From Globicatella sulfidifaciens DSM 15739 (GTDB lineage: Bacteria; Bacillota; Bacilli; Lactobacillales; Aerococcaceae): a DNA stretch of 64,000 bases. Position 1 is the stretch's first letter. Each line of letters begins with the position of its first letter. The stretch is from assembly GCF_900167405.1 (NCBI RefSeq), contig NZ_FUWO01000001.1, positions 1 through 64,000 on the forward strand, given 5' to 3'. The notes below the pieces were generated by a model, which searched no databases, was not told the origin of the DNA, and saw only the letters and a list, made by a program, of their open reading frames with translations. The position numbers and the translations under genes are program-made. Below are positions 8,050-16,768 of this stretch, piece by piece.

Positions 8050-9792
8050 TTAGTTATTTTTAAAGCGAGCCATTTCAGTTAATAAATCATCCGCCATTTG
8101 TAATGATGAGTCCGTAATGGTCTTTCCGGACATCATTTGTGCTAAGATTTCGCGGCGCTCATTAGTCGTTAAAGTATTGACGACCGTTGAGGTCCGATTA
8201 TTGGCGACTTGTTTTTGAATATATAATTGTTCATGGGCAATGGCCGCTACCTGTGCCAAGTGGGTAATACAAAGCACTTGATTATGAAAGGCAATTTGGG
8301 CAATTTTTTCAGCAATCGCTTGTGCTACCCGTCCCGATACACCGGTATCAATTTCATCAAAGACCATCGTATGTTCACTTAATTGGCGACTAAATACAGC
8401 TTTTAAAGCTAGCATAAAACGTGAGAGTTCGCCACCACTGGCTACTTTAACGAGTGGTTTGCTTGCTTCACCGACGTTGGTCATCGCATAAAACTCTGCC
8501 TCGTCTTGCCCTTCAATTGATAAATTAATCCACTCTACCGTTCCTAACTCATCTAATTCAATTTGTTCGGTTGCTAAAGTATTAAATCTTACTTCAAAGC
8601 GACTATGAGGCATATACAAATCTGCCAGTTCATGTTCAATCGCCGTAACTAACCCTTTGGCCAATTTTTGACGTTCGGCAGTTAATTGTTGTGCTAGTGT
8701 TAAGGCCTCTTGATAAGCTGTATTAAATTTTAAAGCTAAATCTTTTAAGTAAGCTTCGCGATTTCGAACTTGGTAAATTTCTTCAGAAATTTGATCATAA
8801 TAATCCAAAATCTCGTCAATTTCCATGCCATACTTACGTTTCAATTGGCCTAACTCATTTAAACGGGCTTCGACCTCATCAATCGATTGATCCCCCGTAT
8901 CAAAACTATCATTACTCATCGCCACTTGATGCGCGATTTCTTGTAAATCAATTCGAATGGATTTGACTTGGTCTAAAATCGCTGGGTATTGATCATCAAA
9001 ATCTTTAATTTGATTCAATTCATCAATCACTTCACTTAAATTTCCCAAAATACTACTGTCACTATCTGACATTAAATAATTAATCGATTCCATCGCGTGG
9101 GTTATCTTTGTCGCATTTTGCAATTTGGCACTAATGGCCTCTAATTGTTCATATTCTTCTTTGACTAAATGCGCTGCCTCAATCTCATTCACTTGGAACT
9201 CTAAAAAACTCAAGCGTTGCATTTGCTCTTGTTCATTTTTTTGACTCTTAAACCATTGGCGACGAATCGCAGCATACTGTTCGTACGCGGTTTGATATTT
9301 TTCTTTTAATTGAATAAATCGTTGATCGCCTAATTGATCGACTAAACTTAAATGTTGCGTATTATCTAATAAGGCTTGGTGTTCATTTTGACCGTGTATG
9401 TCAACTAAATGACTACCGATTCTTTTAAGGGCAGTGACATTTAATAATTGACCATTCACCCGTATTAAATTTTTACCTTGATTGTTAATTTCACGGCGAA
9501 TAATTAATCCATCTTCAAGTAAATGTTCCGTATCAATTGAAAGCTCTTCTAATAAATGAATAAGCGCAGTTGGTTGCTCATTAAAAGAGAATAACCCTTC
9601 GATCACCAACTTTTCACTATCTTGTCGAATGAATTCATTTGATCCACGTCCACCACATAAGATGCCTAAAGCATCAATAATAATGGATTTTCCGGCACCA
9701 GTTTCTCCTGATAAAACGGTCATTCCTTGTGAAAAATCAATCGTTACTTGATCAATTATCGCAAAAGACTCAATGGTTAAACTTTGTAGCAT
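8050..9792 (-). CDS. recN: DNA repair protein RecN
   Basis: RecN is an SMC-like ATPase acting early in double-strand break repair. The 580-residue chain has Walker A GETGAGKSIIIDALG near residue 30, a long coiled-coil middle (about 160-380), an ABC-type signature ASGGELSRFMLALK, and Walker B MVFDEIDTGVSG. The ATG at 9792 follows GAGGTG by five bases; a TTG four codons upstream overlaps this site. It lies 12 bases after tlyA. In many Firmicutes argR/ahrC sits between tlyA and recN, but it is absent here. Confidence 0.95.
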   Translation of the reverse strand: MLQSLTIESFAIIDQVTIDFSQGMTVLSGETGAGKSIIIDALGILCGGRGSNEFIRQDSEKLVIEGLFSFNEQPTALIHLLEELSIDTEHLLEDGLIIRREINNQGKNLIRVNGQLLNVTALKRIGSHLVDIHGQNEHQALLDNTQHLSLVDQLGDQRFIQLKEKYQTAYEQYAAIRRQWFKSQKNEQEQMQRLSFLEFQVNEIEAAHLVKEEYEQLEAISAKLQNATKITHAMESINYLMSDSDSSILGNLSEVIDELNQIKDFDDQYPAILDQVKSIRIDLQEIAHQVAMSNDSFDTGDQSIDEVEARLNELGQLKRKYGMEIDEILDYYDQISEEIYQVRNREAYLKDLALKFNTAYQEALTLAQQLTAERQKLAKGLVTAIEHELADLYMPHSRFEVRFNTLATEQIELDELGTVEWINLSIEGQDEAEFYAMTNVGEASKPLVKVASGGELSRFMLALKAVFSRQLSEHTMVFDEIDTGVSGRVAQAIAEKIAQIAFHNQVLCITHLAQVAAIAHEQLYIQKQVANNRTSTVVNTLTTNERREILAQMMSGKTITDSSLQMADDLLTEMARFKNN

Positions 9793-9804
9793 AGTACACC
9801 TCAA

Positions 9805-10617
9805 TTAAAATGTTTCATGTGCTTGTTTGACTACTTCTTCAATCTTAATCTGTTGCCAACTTTGATTATTTAATTGTTTGGCATTTTTTAATTTAGCTAA
9901 AAACTCAATATTTCCTTCACCACCGGTAATCGGTGAAAAAGTTAAATCTTCAACTGTATATCCAATTGAACTAGCAAATTGTAATACTTCGGTGACCACA
10001 TCAATATGCGTTTGTTGGTCTTTAACAATACCATTTTTTCCAACTCTCTCACGTCCAGCTTCAAACTGAGGTTTAATTAAGGTTAATACATAACCATCTT
10101 GCGCTAGAATATCAATCAGTGGTGGCAAAATTAGTCTTAAGGAAATAAACGAAACATCAATGCTGGCGATAGTAGGCTCTCCCCTAGTAAAATCGACTGG
10201 TGTAGAATAGCGAAAGTTTTGACGTTCCATGACTTCCACTCGTGGATCGACTCTCAATGAATAAGCGAGTTGATTGTAGCCAACATCGAGAGCATAACTC
10301 ATTTCAGCGCCGAATTGTAACGCAGCATCAGTGAAACCACCAGTAGAAGCACCAATATCTAATAGCCGGTGACCGGCCATATCGATGTCAAATACCTTAA
10401 TGGCCTTTTCTAATTTTAAGCCGCCTCGACTGACATAAGGCATAATTTTCCCTTTAATATGAAGTTCTGAGTCTACCGGTATTTTTTCACCGGGCTTGTC
10501 GTAGCGTTGATTATTTTGGTCGTAAATTTGTCCCGCCATAATTAAACGACGCGCTTGTTCTCTAGACTCGGTTAGACCTGCTTGGACAACTAGTTTATCT
10601 ATTCTTTCTTTTTTCAT
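9805..10617 (-). CDS. tlyA: TlyA-family rRNA 2'-O-methyltransferase (YqxC)
   Basis: The family methylates ribosomal RNA 2'-OH groups and was once called haemolysin A. The 270-residue protein has an N-terminal S4 RNA-binding domain (ERIDKLVVQAGLTESREQARR, residues about 4-60) and an FtsJ/RrmJ-like SAM domain with LLDIGASTGGFTD, DVGYNQLAY and LIKPQFEAGRE. It lies two bases after ispA and just upstream of recN, the usual Firmicute order. Confidence 0.9.
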   Translation of the reverse strand: MKKERIDKLVVQAGLTESREQARRLIMAGQIYDQNNQRYDKPGEKIPVDSELHIKGKIMPYVSRGGLKLEKAIKVFDIDMAGHRLLDIGASTGGFTDAALQFGAEMSYALDVGYNQLAYSLRVDPRVEVMERQNFRYSTPVDFTRGEPTIASIDVSFISLRLILPPLIDILAQDGYVLTLIKPQFEAGRERVGKNGIVKDQQTHIDVVTEVLQFASSIGYTVEDLTFSPITGGEGNIEFLAKLKNAKQLNNQSWQQIKIEEVVKQAHETF

Positions 10618-10618
10618 T

Positions 10619-11506
10619 TTATTGCTCCAATGTCACAAATTGTAAGAAAACCTCAAGACTGTCGTATGGTTTTCTAGTAGTTTCAGTTAGCTCGTTCAAT
10701 GCTGAGCGAGCCTTTTCTAAATCAGAATTCAAAGCCTCTTTTGCTCCCTCTAAAGTCAGTAAAGCCGGATAAGTAGCTTTATGTAATTCACTATCAGCTT
10801 GGGTTTTTTTACCCGTTTCAGTTGGCGTGCCAATTTCATCCATAATATCATTATGAATTTGGAAAGCTCGTCCAAAATGAGTAGCAAATGTTTCTAATAA
10901 TTGACGTTCTGAAGCAGTTAGATTGGCAATAATAGCTGCCGCTTGCACTGCAAATAAAAAAAGTTTACCAGTTTTTAAAAAATGAATATTCGCTAGTTGT
11001 TCATGAGTAATTGTTTTATTTTCTGCTTGAATATCAAACACTTGTCCTGCCACCATACCAACAGAACCAGCCGCTTGACTTAATAAACTGATTAATTTTA
11101 CTTTTTGCTCAGGCTTCAATTGGTCATCATCAGCAATCATGCCAAAGGCATCGGTTAATAAAGCGTCCCCAGCTAAAATAGCGGTCGCTTCATCAAATTT
11201 TTTGTGATTAGTCAACATACCACGGCGATAGTCATCATTATCCATCGCTGGTAAATCATCATGGATGAGCGAATAGGTATGAATGGCTTCTAAAGCATTG
11301 GCAGTGTTGAGACCTGCCTTTACCGCATCCATTGATTGAATCGCTAAGACCCATAATAACATGACGGGACGTACTCTTTTGCCGCCATTTAATAATGAAT
11401 AGGTCATTGGTTCCATTAACTCTATCGGTGTCGTTTTATAACGTATATGTTGTTCTAATCCTTTTTCAAAAAACTCTGTAATGGTCTTTAATTTTAATAT
11501 TTCCAT
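10619..11506 (-). CDS. ispA: Polyprenyl (farnesyl/geranyl) diphosphate synthase IspA
   Basis: IspA condenses IPP with allylic diphosphates to make farnesyl diphosphate for undecaprenyl and quinone synthesis. The 295-residue protein has NGGKRVRPVM, the first aspartate-rich motif DDLPAMDND and the GQVFDIQAE segment. The second aspartate-rich motif reads NDIMD rather than DDxxD, so its first aspartate is Asn. Only a weak ribosome site (AAAGAAT) adjoins the ATG; a strong AAGGAGGA lies some 50 bases upstream, separated by a hairpin (separate entry). In most relatives ispA directly follows xseB, but here 664 bp of repeats and a terminator split them, and ispA has its own promoter. Confidence 0.93.
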   Translation of the reverse strand: MEILKLKTITEFFEKGLEQHIRYKTTPIELMEPMTYSLLNGGKRVRPVMLLWVLAIQSMDAVKAGLNTANALEAIHTYSLIHDDLPAMDNDDYRRGMLTNHKKFDEATAILAGDALLTDAFGMIADDDQLKPEQKVKLISLLSQAAGSVGMVAGQVFDIQAENKTITHEQLANIHFLKTGKLFLFAVQAAAIIANLTASERQLLETFATHFGRAFQIHNDIMDEIGTPTETGKKTQADSELHKATYPALLTLEGAKEALNSDLEKARSALNELTETTRKPYDSLEVFLQFVTLEQ

Positions 11507-11519
11507 TGTATTCTTTATC

Positions 11520-11565
11520 TTTAGCCTTATACATTAGGTACGTTAATAAAGCTAAAATCCTCCTT
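11520..11565 (-). promoter_or_regulatory. Shine-Dalgarno sequence separated from ispA by a hairpin
   Basis: On the minus strand AAGGAGGA (11558-11565) is followed at once by TTTAGCTTTAT (11546-11556), a 15-base loop and ATAAGGCTAAA (11520-11530). The arms pair along 11 positions with one G-U. The ispA ATG comes 13 bases after the hairpin. No other start codon follows the AAGGAGGA at normal spacing. Folding would bring the Shine-Dalgarno within about 14 bases of the ATG. A role in controlling or enabling ispA translation is inferred. Confidence 0.4.
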
Positions 11566-11654
11566 GTTAAAAATCGTTTGTTATCTTTTACAAACTTACA
11601 AACATGATGCTTTCGGTTATCTTGCTAAATTTGACTGTAAATATCTGTCAAAGC

Positions 11655-11670
11655 TAGTGATATTATAACA
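11655..11670 (-). promoter_or_regulatory. Extended -10 promoter of the ispA-tlyA-recN unit
   Basis: TGTTATAAT lies on the minus strand at 11662-11670, a good TGnTATAAT extended -10. It would start a leader of about 150 bases before ispA. No clear -35 is seen. Confidence 0.5.
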
Positions 11671-12117
11671 TAATCCCCTAGTGTTCTCACACAATCAGTA
11701 TATGAAATCGAAGGCATTAAAAATGTTTTTGTTTTAATATTGGAAGTTATTCCTTGATTAAGATTTATATCTTACGAAACCTAACTAGTCTCTTTATTTC
11801 GATACCATAATATTCAACAGCCATTATCGAAAATTGTTATTAAAAATGATGCTTTGTTATTTAATGACGATCTTTGAAATGAGAGGATAAGAAGTAGAAA
11901 ATGGGTTTTTTCACTTCGTTTGCCGCCCTCTCACAGTCGAAGTGGGCCAAATGTAGATAATCAAAAGACTTTTGCTTCGTTTGCCCTCCCCGCATAGTTG
12001 GGCTTGAAGCAGAGTAGAAATACGAATCATTTTCGCTTCGTCTTGATCACTTCTCCAATGTATAAGGAAACTAACCTATTTATAATTAATCTTCCCCGGT
12101 CTTATACTATTTCTTTA

Positions 12118-12162
12118 TAAAAAATAGCTAAGCAAAAAAACGATGTGCTTTTTGCCTAGCTT
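12118..12162 (-). terminator. Terminator after xseB
   Basis: On the minus strand AGCTAGGCAAAAA pairs with TTTTTGCTTAGCT around a short loop, followed by ATTTTTT. It ends the folD-xseA-xseB unit nine bases after the xseB stop. Confidence 0.85.
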
Positions 12163-12170
12163 CAGGGAAA

Positions 12171-12410
12171 TTATATCTCTTCTGCGTCTAAATTCACTTC
12201 ACCTTGTGGTGTCATCATTTTAGCGACGGTTTGTTCTGCTTCAGTCAATGTTTTTTGACAATATTGACTCAATTCAATTCCTTCTTTAAAAGATGCCAAA
12301 GCTTCTTCTAAGGGTAATTCACCACGTTCTAATTGTTGCACAATTTGTTCTAATTGTGTTAATGCGGCTTCAAAATTTTCTGGTTGCTTTGCGGGTTTTT
12401 TAGTTGCCAT
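12171..12410 (-). CDS. xseB: Exodeoxyribonuclease VII small subunit
   Basis: XseB binds XseA to form exonuclease VII, which degrades single-stranded DNA from both ends to oligonucleotides. The 79-residue protein carries the family core FEAALTQLEQIVQQLERGELPLEEALASF and GIELSQYCQKTL, preceded by a basic N-terminus. It follows xseA directly, with ribosome site AAAGGAGAT. Confidence 0.95.
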   Translation of the reverse strand: MATKKPAKQPENFEAALTQLEQIVQQLERGELPLEEALASFKEGIELSQYCQKTLTEAEQTVAKMMTPQGEVNLDAEEI

Positions 12411-13760
12411 TTATTTATCTCCTTTAAGTTTTTCAATAGAATTAACGGTTGCATTAATCTTGCCATCCAATAGTCGTATTTCAACGTCATCTTGCTGCTC
12501 TAAGCTCTCGACTGATTTAACGACATTTCCATCTTTAGACACAACCGAATAGCCTCTAGCTAAAATATTTAAGGGACTATAGGCTTCGAGTTGGACGACT
12601 GCTTGCTTAAACTGATGTTCTTTTTTATTTAATAAGAGTTGCATCGAATAAGCCATACGTTCAGTCATTCGCTCTACCAATTGACTTTGCTGATTGATGC
12701 GATTGGTTGGCGAAGCCGATCCTAATTTTTGACTCGCTAACTCTACTTGATGTCGTTGCTTTTGCAAATATTTTTGTTGATGTTGCCATAAAGCCGTTGT
12801 TAAATTATCCAGTTGTTGAGTGTAAGCTTGATATAACCTTTCTGGTTGGGTCAAAACATAAGATTGCTGGACATTTGATAAACGCTTTTGCTTTTGCTTA
12901 AATTGGGCATTAATAGCATAGATTAATCGTTCAGATTGACCATTTAAATAGGCTAAGATATCAGTCATAACGGGCACTGACATTTCCGCAGCTGCTGTTG
13001 GAGTGGGTGCTCTTAAATCAGCTACTAAATCAGCAATCGTCGTATCTGTTTCATGACCGATGGATGAAATGACCGGTATCGGACAATCTAATATGGCTTT
13101 TGCTACAACTTCTTCGTTAAACGGCCATAAATCTTCAATTGAGCCTCCACCACGCGCGAGAATCACCGTATCAAACTCACTGGCTAAGTTTTTGACTTTA
13201 TCAAAGGCTGCCGCGATTTCACCGGCTGCTTCTTGTCCTTGTACCCTGGTTGGAAAGACAGTCACTTGAACAATCGGATAGCGCCGTTTGATCGTTGTTA
13301 AAATATCGCGAATGACCGCTCCGCTTGGACTCGTAATGACCGCAATTTTCTTAGGAAATTTTTCAATGGGTCGATTTAAAACATCAAATAAACCTTCTTT
13401 TCTAAATTTCTCTTTCAGCTGTTCTAGAGCTTGGTAAAGTGCTCCTACCCCATCAGGCTGCAAGTTTTCAATAGTGATTTGATATTGGCCACTTTTTTCA
13501 TATAAACCGACTCGCCCGACCGCAAGGACTTTCATTCCTTCTTCTAGTTTGAACGGAAGTTTATTAAAGGCATGTTTGAACATGACCGCATTAATAACGG
13601 CACCATCGTCCTTTAAACTAAAATATTGATGGGCATTCGGTCGCATCCTGAAATTCGATACTTCTCCCACGACAAAAACTTTTTGTAAGTGAGGATCAAC
13701 ATCAAACTTTCGTTTTAAATATTGAGTGAGGGCTTTGACCGTTAAATATTTTTCGTTCAA
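12411..13760 (-). CDS. xseA: Exodeoxyribonuclease VII large subunit
   Basis: XseA is the catalytic subunit of exonuclease VII. The 449-residue protein has an N-terminal OB fold (VVGEVSNFRMRPNAHQYFSLKDD), the nuclease domain with ITSPSGAVIRDI, ILARGGGSIEDLWPFNEE and SSIGHETDTTIADLVADLRAPTPTAAAE, then a long coiled coil and a C-terminal segment ending in ARGYSVV. The start is a TTG at 13760, preceded by AGTAGGTG. It sits between folD and xseB. Confidence 0.95.
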   Translation of the reverse strand: MNEKYLTVKALTQYLKRKFDVDPHLQKVFVVGEVSNFRMRPNAHQYFSLKDDGAVINAVMFKHAFNKLPFKLEEGMKVLAVGRVGLYEKSGQYQITIENLQPDGVGALYQALEQLKEKFRKEGLFDVLNRPIEKFPKKIAVITSPSGAVIRDILTTIKRRYPIVQVTVFPTRVQGQEAAGEIAAAFDKVKNLASEFDTVILARGGGSIEDLWPFNEEVVAKAILDCPIPVISSIGHETDTTIADLVADLRAPTPTAAAEMSVPVMTDILAYLNGQSERLIYAINAQFKQKQKRLSNVQQSYVLTQPERLYQAYTQQLDNLTTALWQHQQKYLQKQRHQVELASQKLGSASPTNRINQQSQLVERMTERMAYSMQLLLNKKEHQFKQAVVQLEAYSPLNILARGYSVVSKDGNVVKSVESLEQQDDVEIRLLDGKINATVNSIEKLKGDK

Positions 13761-13775
13761 AAGAACACCTACTTT

Positions 13776-14645
13776 CTAAAGCGTTTGATAATCAATATCA
13801 TGTTGACGACAAGCACACTCCAATGTTTGTTCCATTAACATCGCAACCGTCATCGGTCCCACACCACCTGGAACGGGCGTAATGGCACTGACCATATCTT
13901 CAACTTCTTCAAAAGCAACATCTCCCGCTAAACGGCCATCTGGTAAACGATTAATCCCGACGTCAATGACAACAGCACCTGGTTGAATATGTTCCTTCGT
14001 TAAGAGACCCGGTTTACCGGCTGCCACGACGATAATATCTGCTTGCTTAGTATGTGCTTTTAAATCTCTCGTTTTAGTATGACAAACAGTAACGGTAGCA
14101 TTCTCATGTGTTAGAAGCATTTGTAATGGTAAACCAACAATTAAGCTACGGCCAATGATAACAACATTTTTTCCTGACAAAGTAATATCATGGGCTTTTA
14201 ATAAATTCAAAATCCCTTTAGGCGTGCACGGAATCACTGTCGCTTGATTGGCGATTAATTTTCCTAAATTATAAGGATGGAAACCATCGACATCTTTGTC
14301 TGGGCTAATGCGCTCGATCATCTTACGTTCATCTAAATGTTGAGGCAAAGGTAATTGAACAATCATCCCATTCACTTTTGAGTCGGCATTTAATTCATCA
14401 ATCTTAGCGATTAATTCTGTTTCTGGTACCGTCTCAGGGAATTTTACCCATTCAAAATCAAAGCCGATTTGATGAGCTTTCTTTTCCTTTTGGCCGACGT
14501 AAACTTGGCTAGCTGGGTCTTCACCAACCGTTATTACTACCAATTTCGGCGTCACTTGATGATGATCTTTTAATTTTTGCGTTTTTTCTTGGAAGATGGT
14601 TAACAATTCTTTTGAACGTTTAGTTCCGCTTAGTAATTTGGTCAA
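13776..14645 (-). CDS. folD: Bifunctional methylenetetrahydrofolate dehydrogenase/cyclohydrolase FolD
   Basis: FolD interconverts 5,10-methylene-THF and 10-formyl-THF using NADP. The 289-residue protein shows SQVYVGQKEKKAHQIGF (catalytic Tyr/Lys), MIVQLPLPQHLDE, SPDKDVDGFHPYN, the Rossmann motif GRSLIVGLP and TPVPGGVGPMTVAML. TTG at 14645 is the probable start because AAAGAGG lies seven bases upstream; a GTG three codons further out overlaps that site. It heads the folD-xseA-xseB operon. Confidence 0.95.
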   Translation of the reverse strand: MTKLLSGTKRSKELLTIFQEKTQKLKDHHQVTPKLVVITVGEDPASQVYVGQKEKKAHQIGFDFEWVKFPETVPETELIAKIDELNADSKVNGMIVQLPLPQHLDERKMIERISPDKDVDGFHPYNLGKLIANQATVIPCTPKGILNLLKAHDITLSGKNVVIIGRSLIVGLPLQMLLTHENATVTVCHTKTRDLKAHTKQADIIVVAAGKPGLLTKEHIQPGAVVIDVGINRLPDGRLAGDVAFEEVEDMVSAITPVPGGVGPMTVAMLMEQTLECACRQHDIDYQTL

Positions 14646-14758
14646 ATAAAGCACCTCTTTTTTATAATCATTAAGTCATATTATACACGATATAGGGAAA
14701 TTTTTCATTTTTCAGTGTTGTCATTTTTAATAAAGCGCTTATTCTACTGGTTAGTTTG

Positions 14759-14767
14759 TGATATAAT
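14759..14767 (+). promoter_or_regulatory. Extended -10 promoter
   Basis: TGATATAAT matches the extended -10 consensus TGnTATAAT, 32 bases before the start codon of the 91-residue gene. Confidence 0.6.
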
Positions 14768-14798
14768 ATACATACTAATAGTGAAAGGAAGTTTTTTT

Positions 14799-15074
14799 AT
14801 GAAACAGTCAATCATTTCAATCCTTAAATACGAAACATTTATCTCACCGGGTGCTTTTTTCCATTTGAAAACCGATTGGTTCCAAACCGATCAAGAAATC
14901 AAAACCATCATTGTTGACCAAGATAATCTCTATTCGAAATTACTATCAATTTATCCTAAAGATTTTGTGATGTATTTAGAACAAGATAAAAACGGTTCAC
15001 TTTATCGCACCAATATGCCTTTAACCCTATGTGAAGAAGAAGGTTATTATACGGTTGAATGGCCGAACGATTAG
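14799..15074 (+). CDS. Hypothetical protein, 91 residues
   Basis: I do not recognise this protein. The ATG at 14799 has GAAAGGAAG eight bases upstream and a strong extended -10 promoter, and the gene ends in front of a good terminator, so it is a complete single-gene unit. The chain is soluble-looking with no membrane segment, signal or cysteine cluster, and is rich in Asp, Tyr and Phe (FFHLKTDWFQTDQEIK, YTVEWPND at the end). It may be a lineage-restricted intracellular protein. No function is proposed. Confidence 0.7.
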   Translation: MKQSIISILKYETFISPGAFFHLKTDWFQTDQEIKTIIVDQDNLYSKLLSIYPKDFVMYLEQDKNGSLYRTNMPLTLCEEEGYYTVEWPND

Positions 15075-15117
15075 ATAACAATCATTATTTCATCGTCTAT
15101 AAAAGTTTGACTCTACT

Positions 15118-15173
15118 TCAAAAAACTCGTACCTTGTGCCTGCTTTTATTGCAAAACAAAGTACGAGTTTTTA
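15118..15173. terminator. Terminator after the 91-residue gene
   Basis: AAAAACTCGTAC (15121-15132) pairs perfectly with GTACGAGTTTTT (15161-15172) around a 28-base loop. The stem has A- and T-runs at its ends, so it can work on both strands. Confidence 0.8.
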
Positions 15174-15964
15174 ATGATTGTTCGGTGATTATGACAAGGC
15201 ATCAGCTCCATTAATTGCTTCTCAATAAAAGTATACAGCATGGGTTTGTTTTATTAATATACTTTGAAAATACAGAAATACGATTTTTTATTTGTTAAAA
15301 TTCATCAAGTTTTTGCCCGGTCCTGACGTTGTCTGACAATCCAAAGAAAAGTCTTTTCACAAAGTTTCATTTTCAAAATGAGTTCAAATATTTTCATCTG
15401 AAACGTTATTGAACAATGTAAGCATTCCAAACGAAGTATAACATCAAAAAAGAGGCAAATTATCCAATTTTTTGTTTTCATCAATTTTCAAGGTGTCTCA
15501 AAATGAGACACGAAAACGACCCTTTTTGAGTGTTATTTTCATTTTCATAAAATTTAGAAAAATAATCCGCTAAACTTTATATATTCTTAATCATTAAGCA
15601 AAATATGTCTCAAAATGAGACACGAGCTTGTGAATGAAAATAATCTTAGCAAAATTCTCGGATGAAGGGAGTTTTCAAATTGATTTCACAAGCAATCACC
15701 ATCATCAATCAAAAAAAAGCATCCGAAATTAGATTCGCATGCTAGTTGATTAATTCCTTGTTTTCTTAAGAGTATCACTTGCTTAGTTAAGTCTATTGGC
15801 TCGATAGTCAAATTTAAAATGCTATTGATGACAAACCAACACCTATCAACCGAATCATTATAAAACATCTCTTAAAGTTTTATTGTATGGACTAAAAAAT
15901 CGTGGTGAATAAAAATTTTTCCGCCAATAAAAGCAAGCCTTCATATACAAAAAACAATTTTTTA
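15174..15964. other. Gene-poor stretch with a duplicated palindrome
   Basis: No convincing gene is seen. The region holds a small C-module repeat remnant near 15296-15335, a pair of near-identical palindromes (separate entry), and a minus-strand hairpin at 15718-15742 (GCATGCGAA and TTCGGATGC arms) followed by eight Ts, which looks like a terminator for transcription from the right. A 60-codon minus-strand frame (15686-15868) runs through that terminator and has no ribosome site, so it is not called. Confidence 0.55.
15493..15625. repeat. Two copies of a perfect palindrome, 112 bp apart
   Basis: GTGTCTCAAAATGAGACAC (15493-15511) has eight-base arms around AAA. The 20 bases TGTCTCAAAATGAGACACGA at 15494-15513 recur exactly at 15606-15625. 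No flanking T-run makes them terminators. The spacing and symmetry suggest a dimeric DNA-binding protein or a recombination site; the protein is not identified. Confidence 0.7.
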
Positions 15965-16768
15965 CTAATTGGCTGACATAAAATCGATAAATTCACCAAA
16001 ATGTTGGGCCCAATATTGTTCATGATGTTTTTCTCCAACCATAATCCGTAACCAAGTATTTTCAATCGGTACACCTTGAGCCAATAAAGTCGCATAGTAA
16101 TTTAAAGAACAATCTACATATTGTTGATTCCGCCTTTGTTCTAATTCAGGGTCAGCTAAACCATCGGTCTCCTCTGTTCCTACTTGAACATAAACTTTAG
16201 TATTTTTAGCTAAGGGATGGGCCTTGATAAACTCTAAAAATGCTCTTTCATTAAACCATGAAGCTAAAGAAAAAACACCTATTTTTCCAAAGACAGTTGG
16301 ATATTTAGCTGCCATATAAGCAGTGATGAATCCACCCATTGAACTGCCCGCTAACCAGGTATGTTCTGCCGCTACTAAAGTGCGATATTGTTGGTCAATA
16401 AAAGGCTTCACCACCTTCACAAGCCATTCGCCATAATGGCTACCGTCTCCTCCTCCTGTTGTCATTTGACTGTGATGTGTTGGATCCAGCTGCCAAGGCG
16501 AATATTCATCCAGTCTTTTTTCAGGATGATTATCAATGCCGACAATGATCATTGGTGGGCGATGATGATACTCTTTGTACGCTTCTATCACTCGCCAAGA
16601 ATGACCAACAAATGATTCCTCATCCAAAAAAACATTTTGCCCATCATGTAAATACAGTACCCCGAAGCGTTCGGTGACACTCGCTTGATATTCTTCTGGT
16701 AACCAGACACGAATGCGTCTATTTTCTTGATAATAAGCTTGATATAAATAATGTTCTTTTAAATCCAT
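15965..16768 (-). CDS. Esterase of the EsterD/Fes type (putative esterase family)
   Basis: The 267-residue alpha/beta hydrolase belongs to the putative-esterase family that includes S-formylglutathione hydrolase and enterobactin esterases. Visible features are VLYLHDGQNVF near the N-terminus, the nucleophile elbow GSSMGG (about residue 140), an acid region QVGTEETDG and a late HHEQYW that may carry the catalytic His. There is no signal peptide, so it is cytoplasmic. The start is backed by AAAAGGGGAGTG. An IS21-type element lies 51 bp upstream of its start codon and may have displaced its promoter. Confidence 0.8.
   Translation of the reverse strand: MDLKEHYLYQAYYQENRRIRVWLPEEYQASVTERFGVLYLHDGQNVFLDEESFVGHSWRVIEAYKEYHHRPPMIIVGIDNHPEKRLDEYSPWQLDPTHHSQMTTGGGDGSHYGEWLVKVVKPFIDQQYRTLVAAEHTWLAGSSMGGFITAYMAAKYPTVFGKIGVFSLASWFNERAFLEFIKAHPLAKNTKVYVQVGTEETDGLADPELEQRRNQQYVDCSLNYYATLLAQGVPIENTWLRIMVGEKHHEQYWAQHFGEFIDFMSAN

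Larger units (their letters stand above)
11507..12117. other. Long gap between xseB and ispA holding repeats
   Basis: Apart from the ispA leader and promoter, this interval contains no gene. Bases 11884-12052 are three degenerate A modules of the window-wide repeat (cores near 11889, 11950 and 12010, each with a TTCGTTTGCC or CTTCGTC end). The AT-rich 11690-11880 stretch shows nothing recognisable. Confidence 0.6.

Noticed and set aside
15686-15868. 60-codon minus-strand frame
   Set aside because: It reads through a terminator-like hairpin and eight Ts, has no ribosome site and no recognisable motif.
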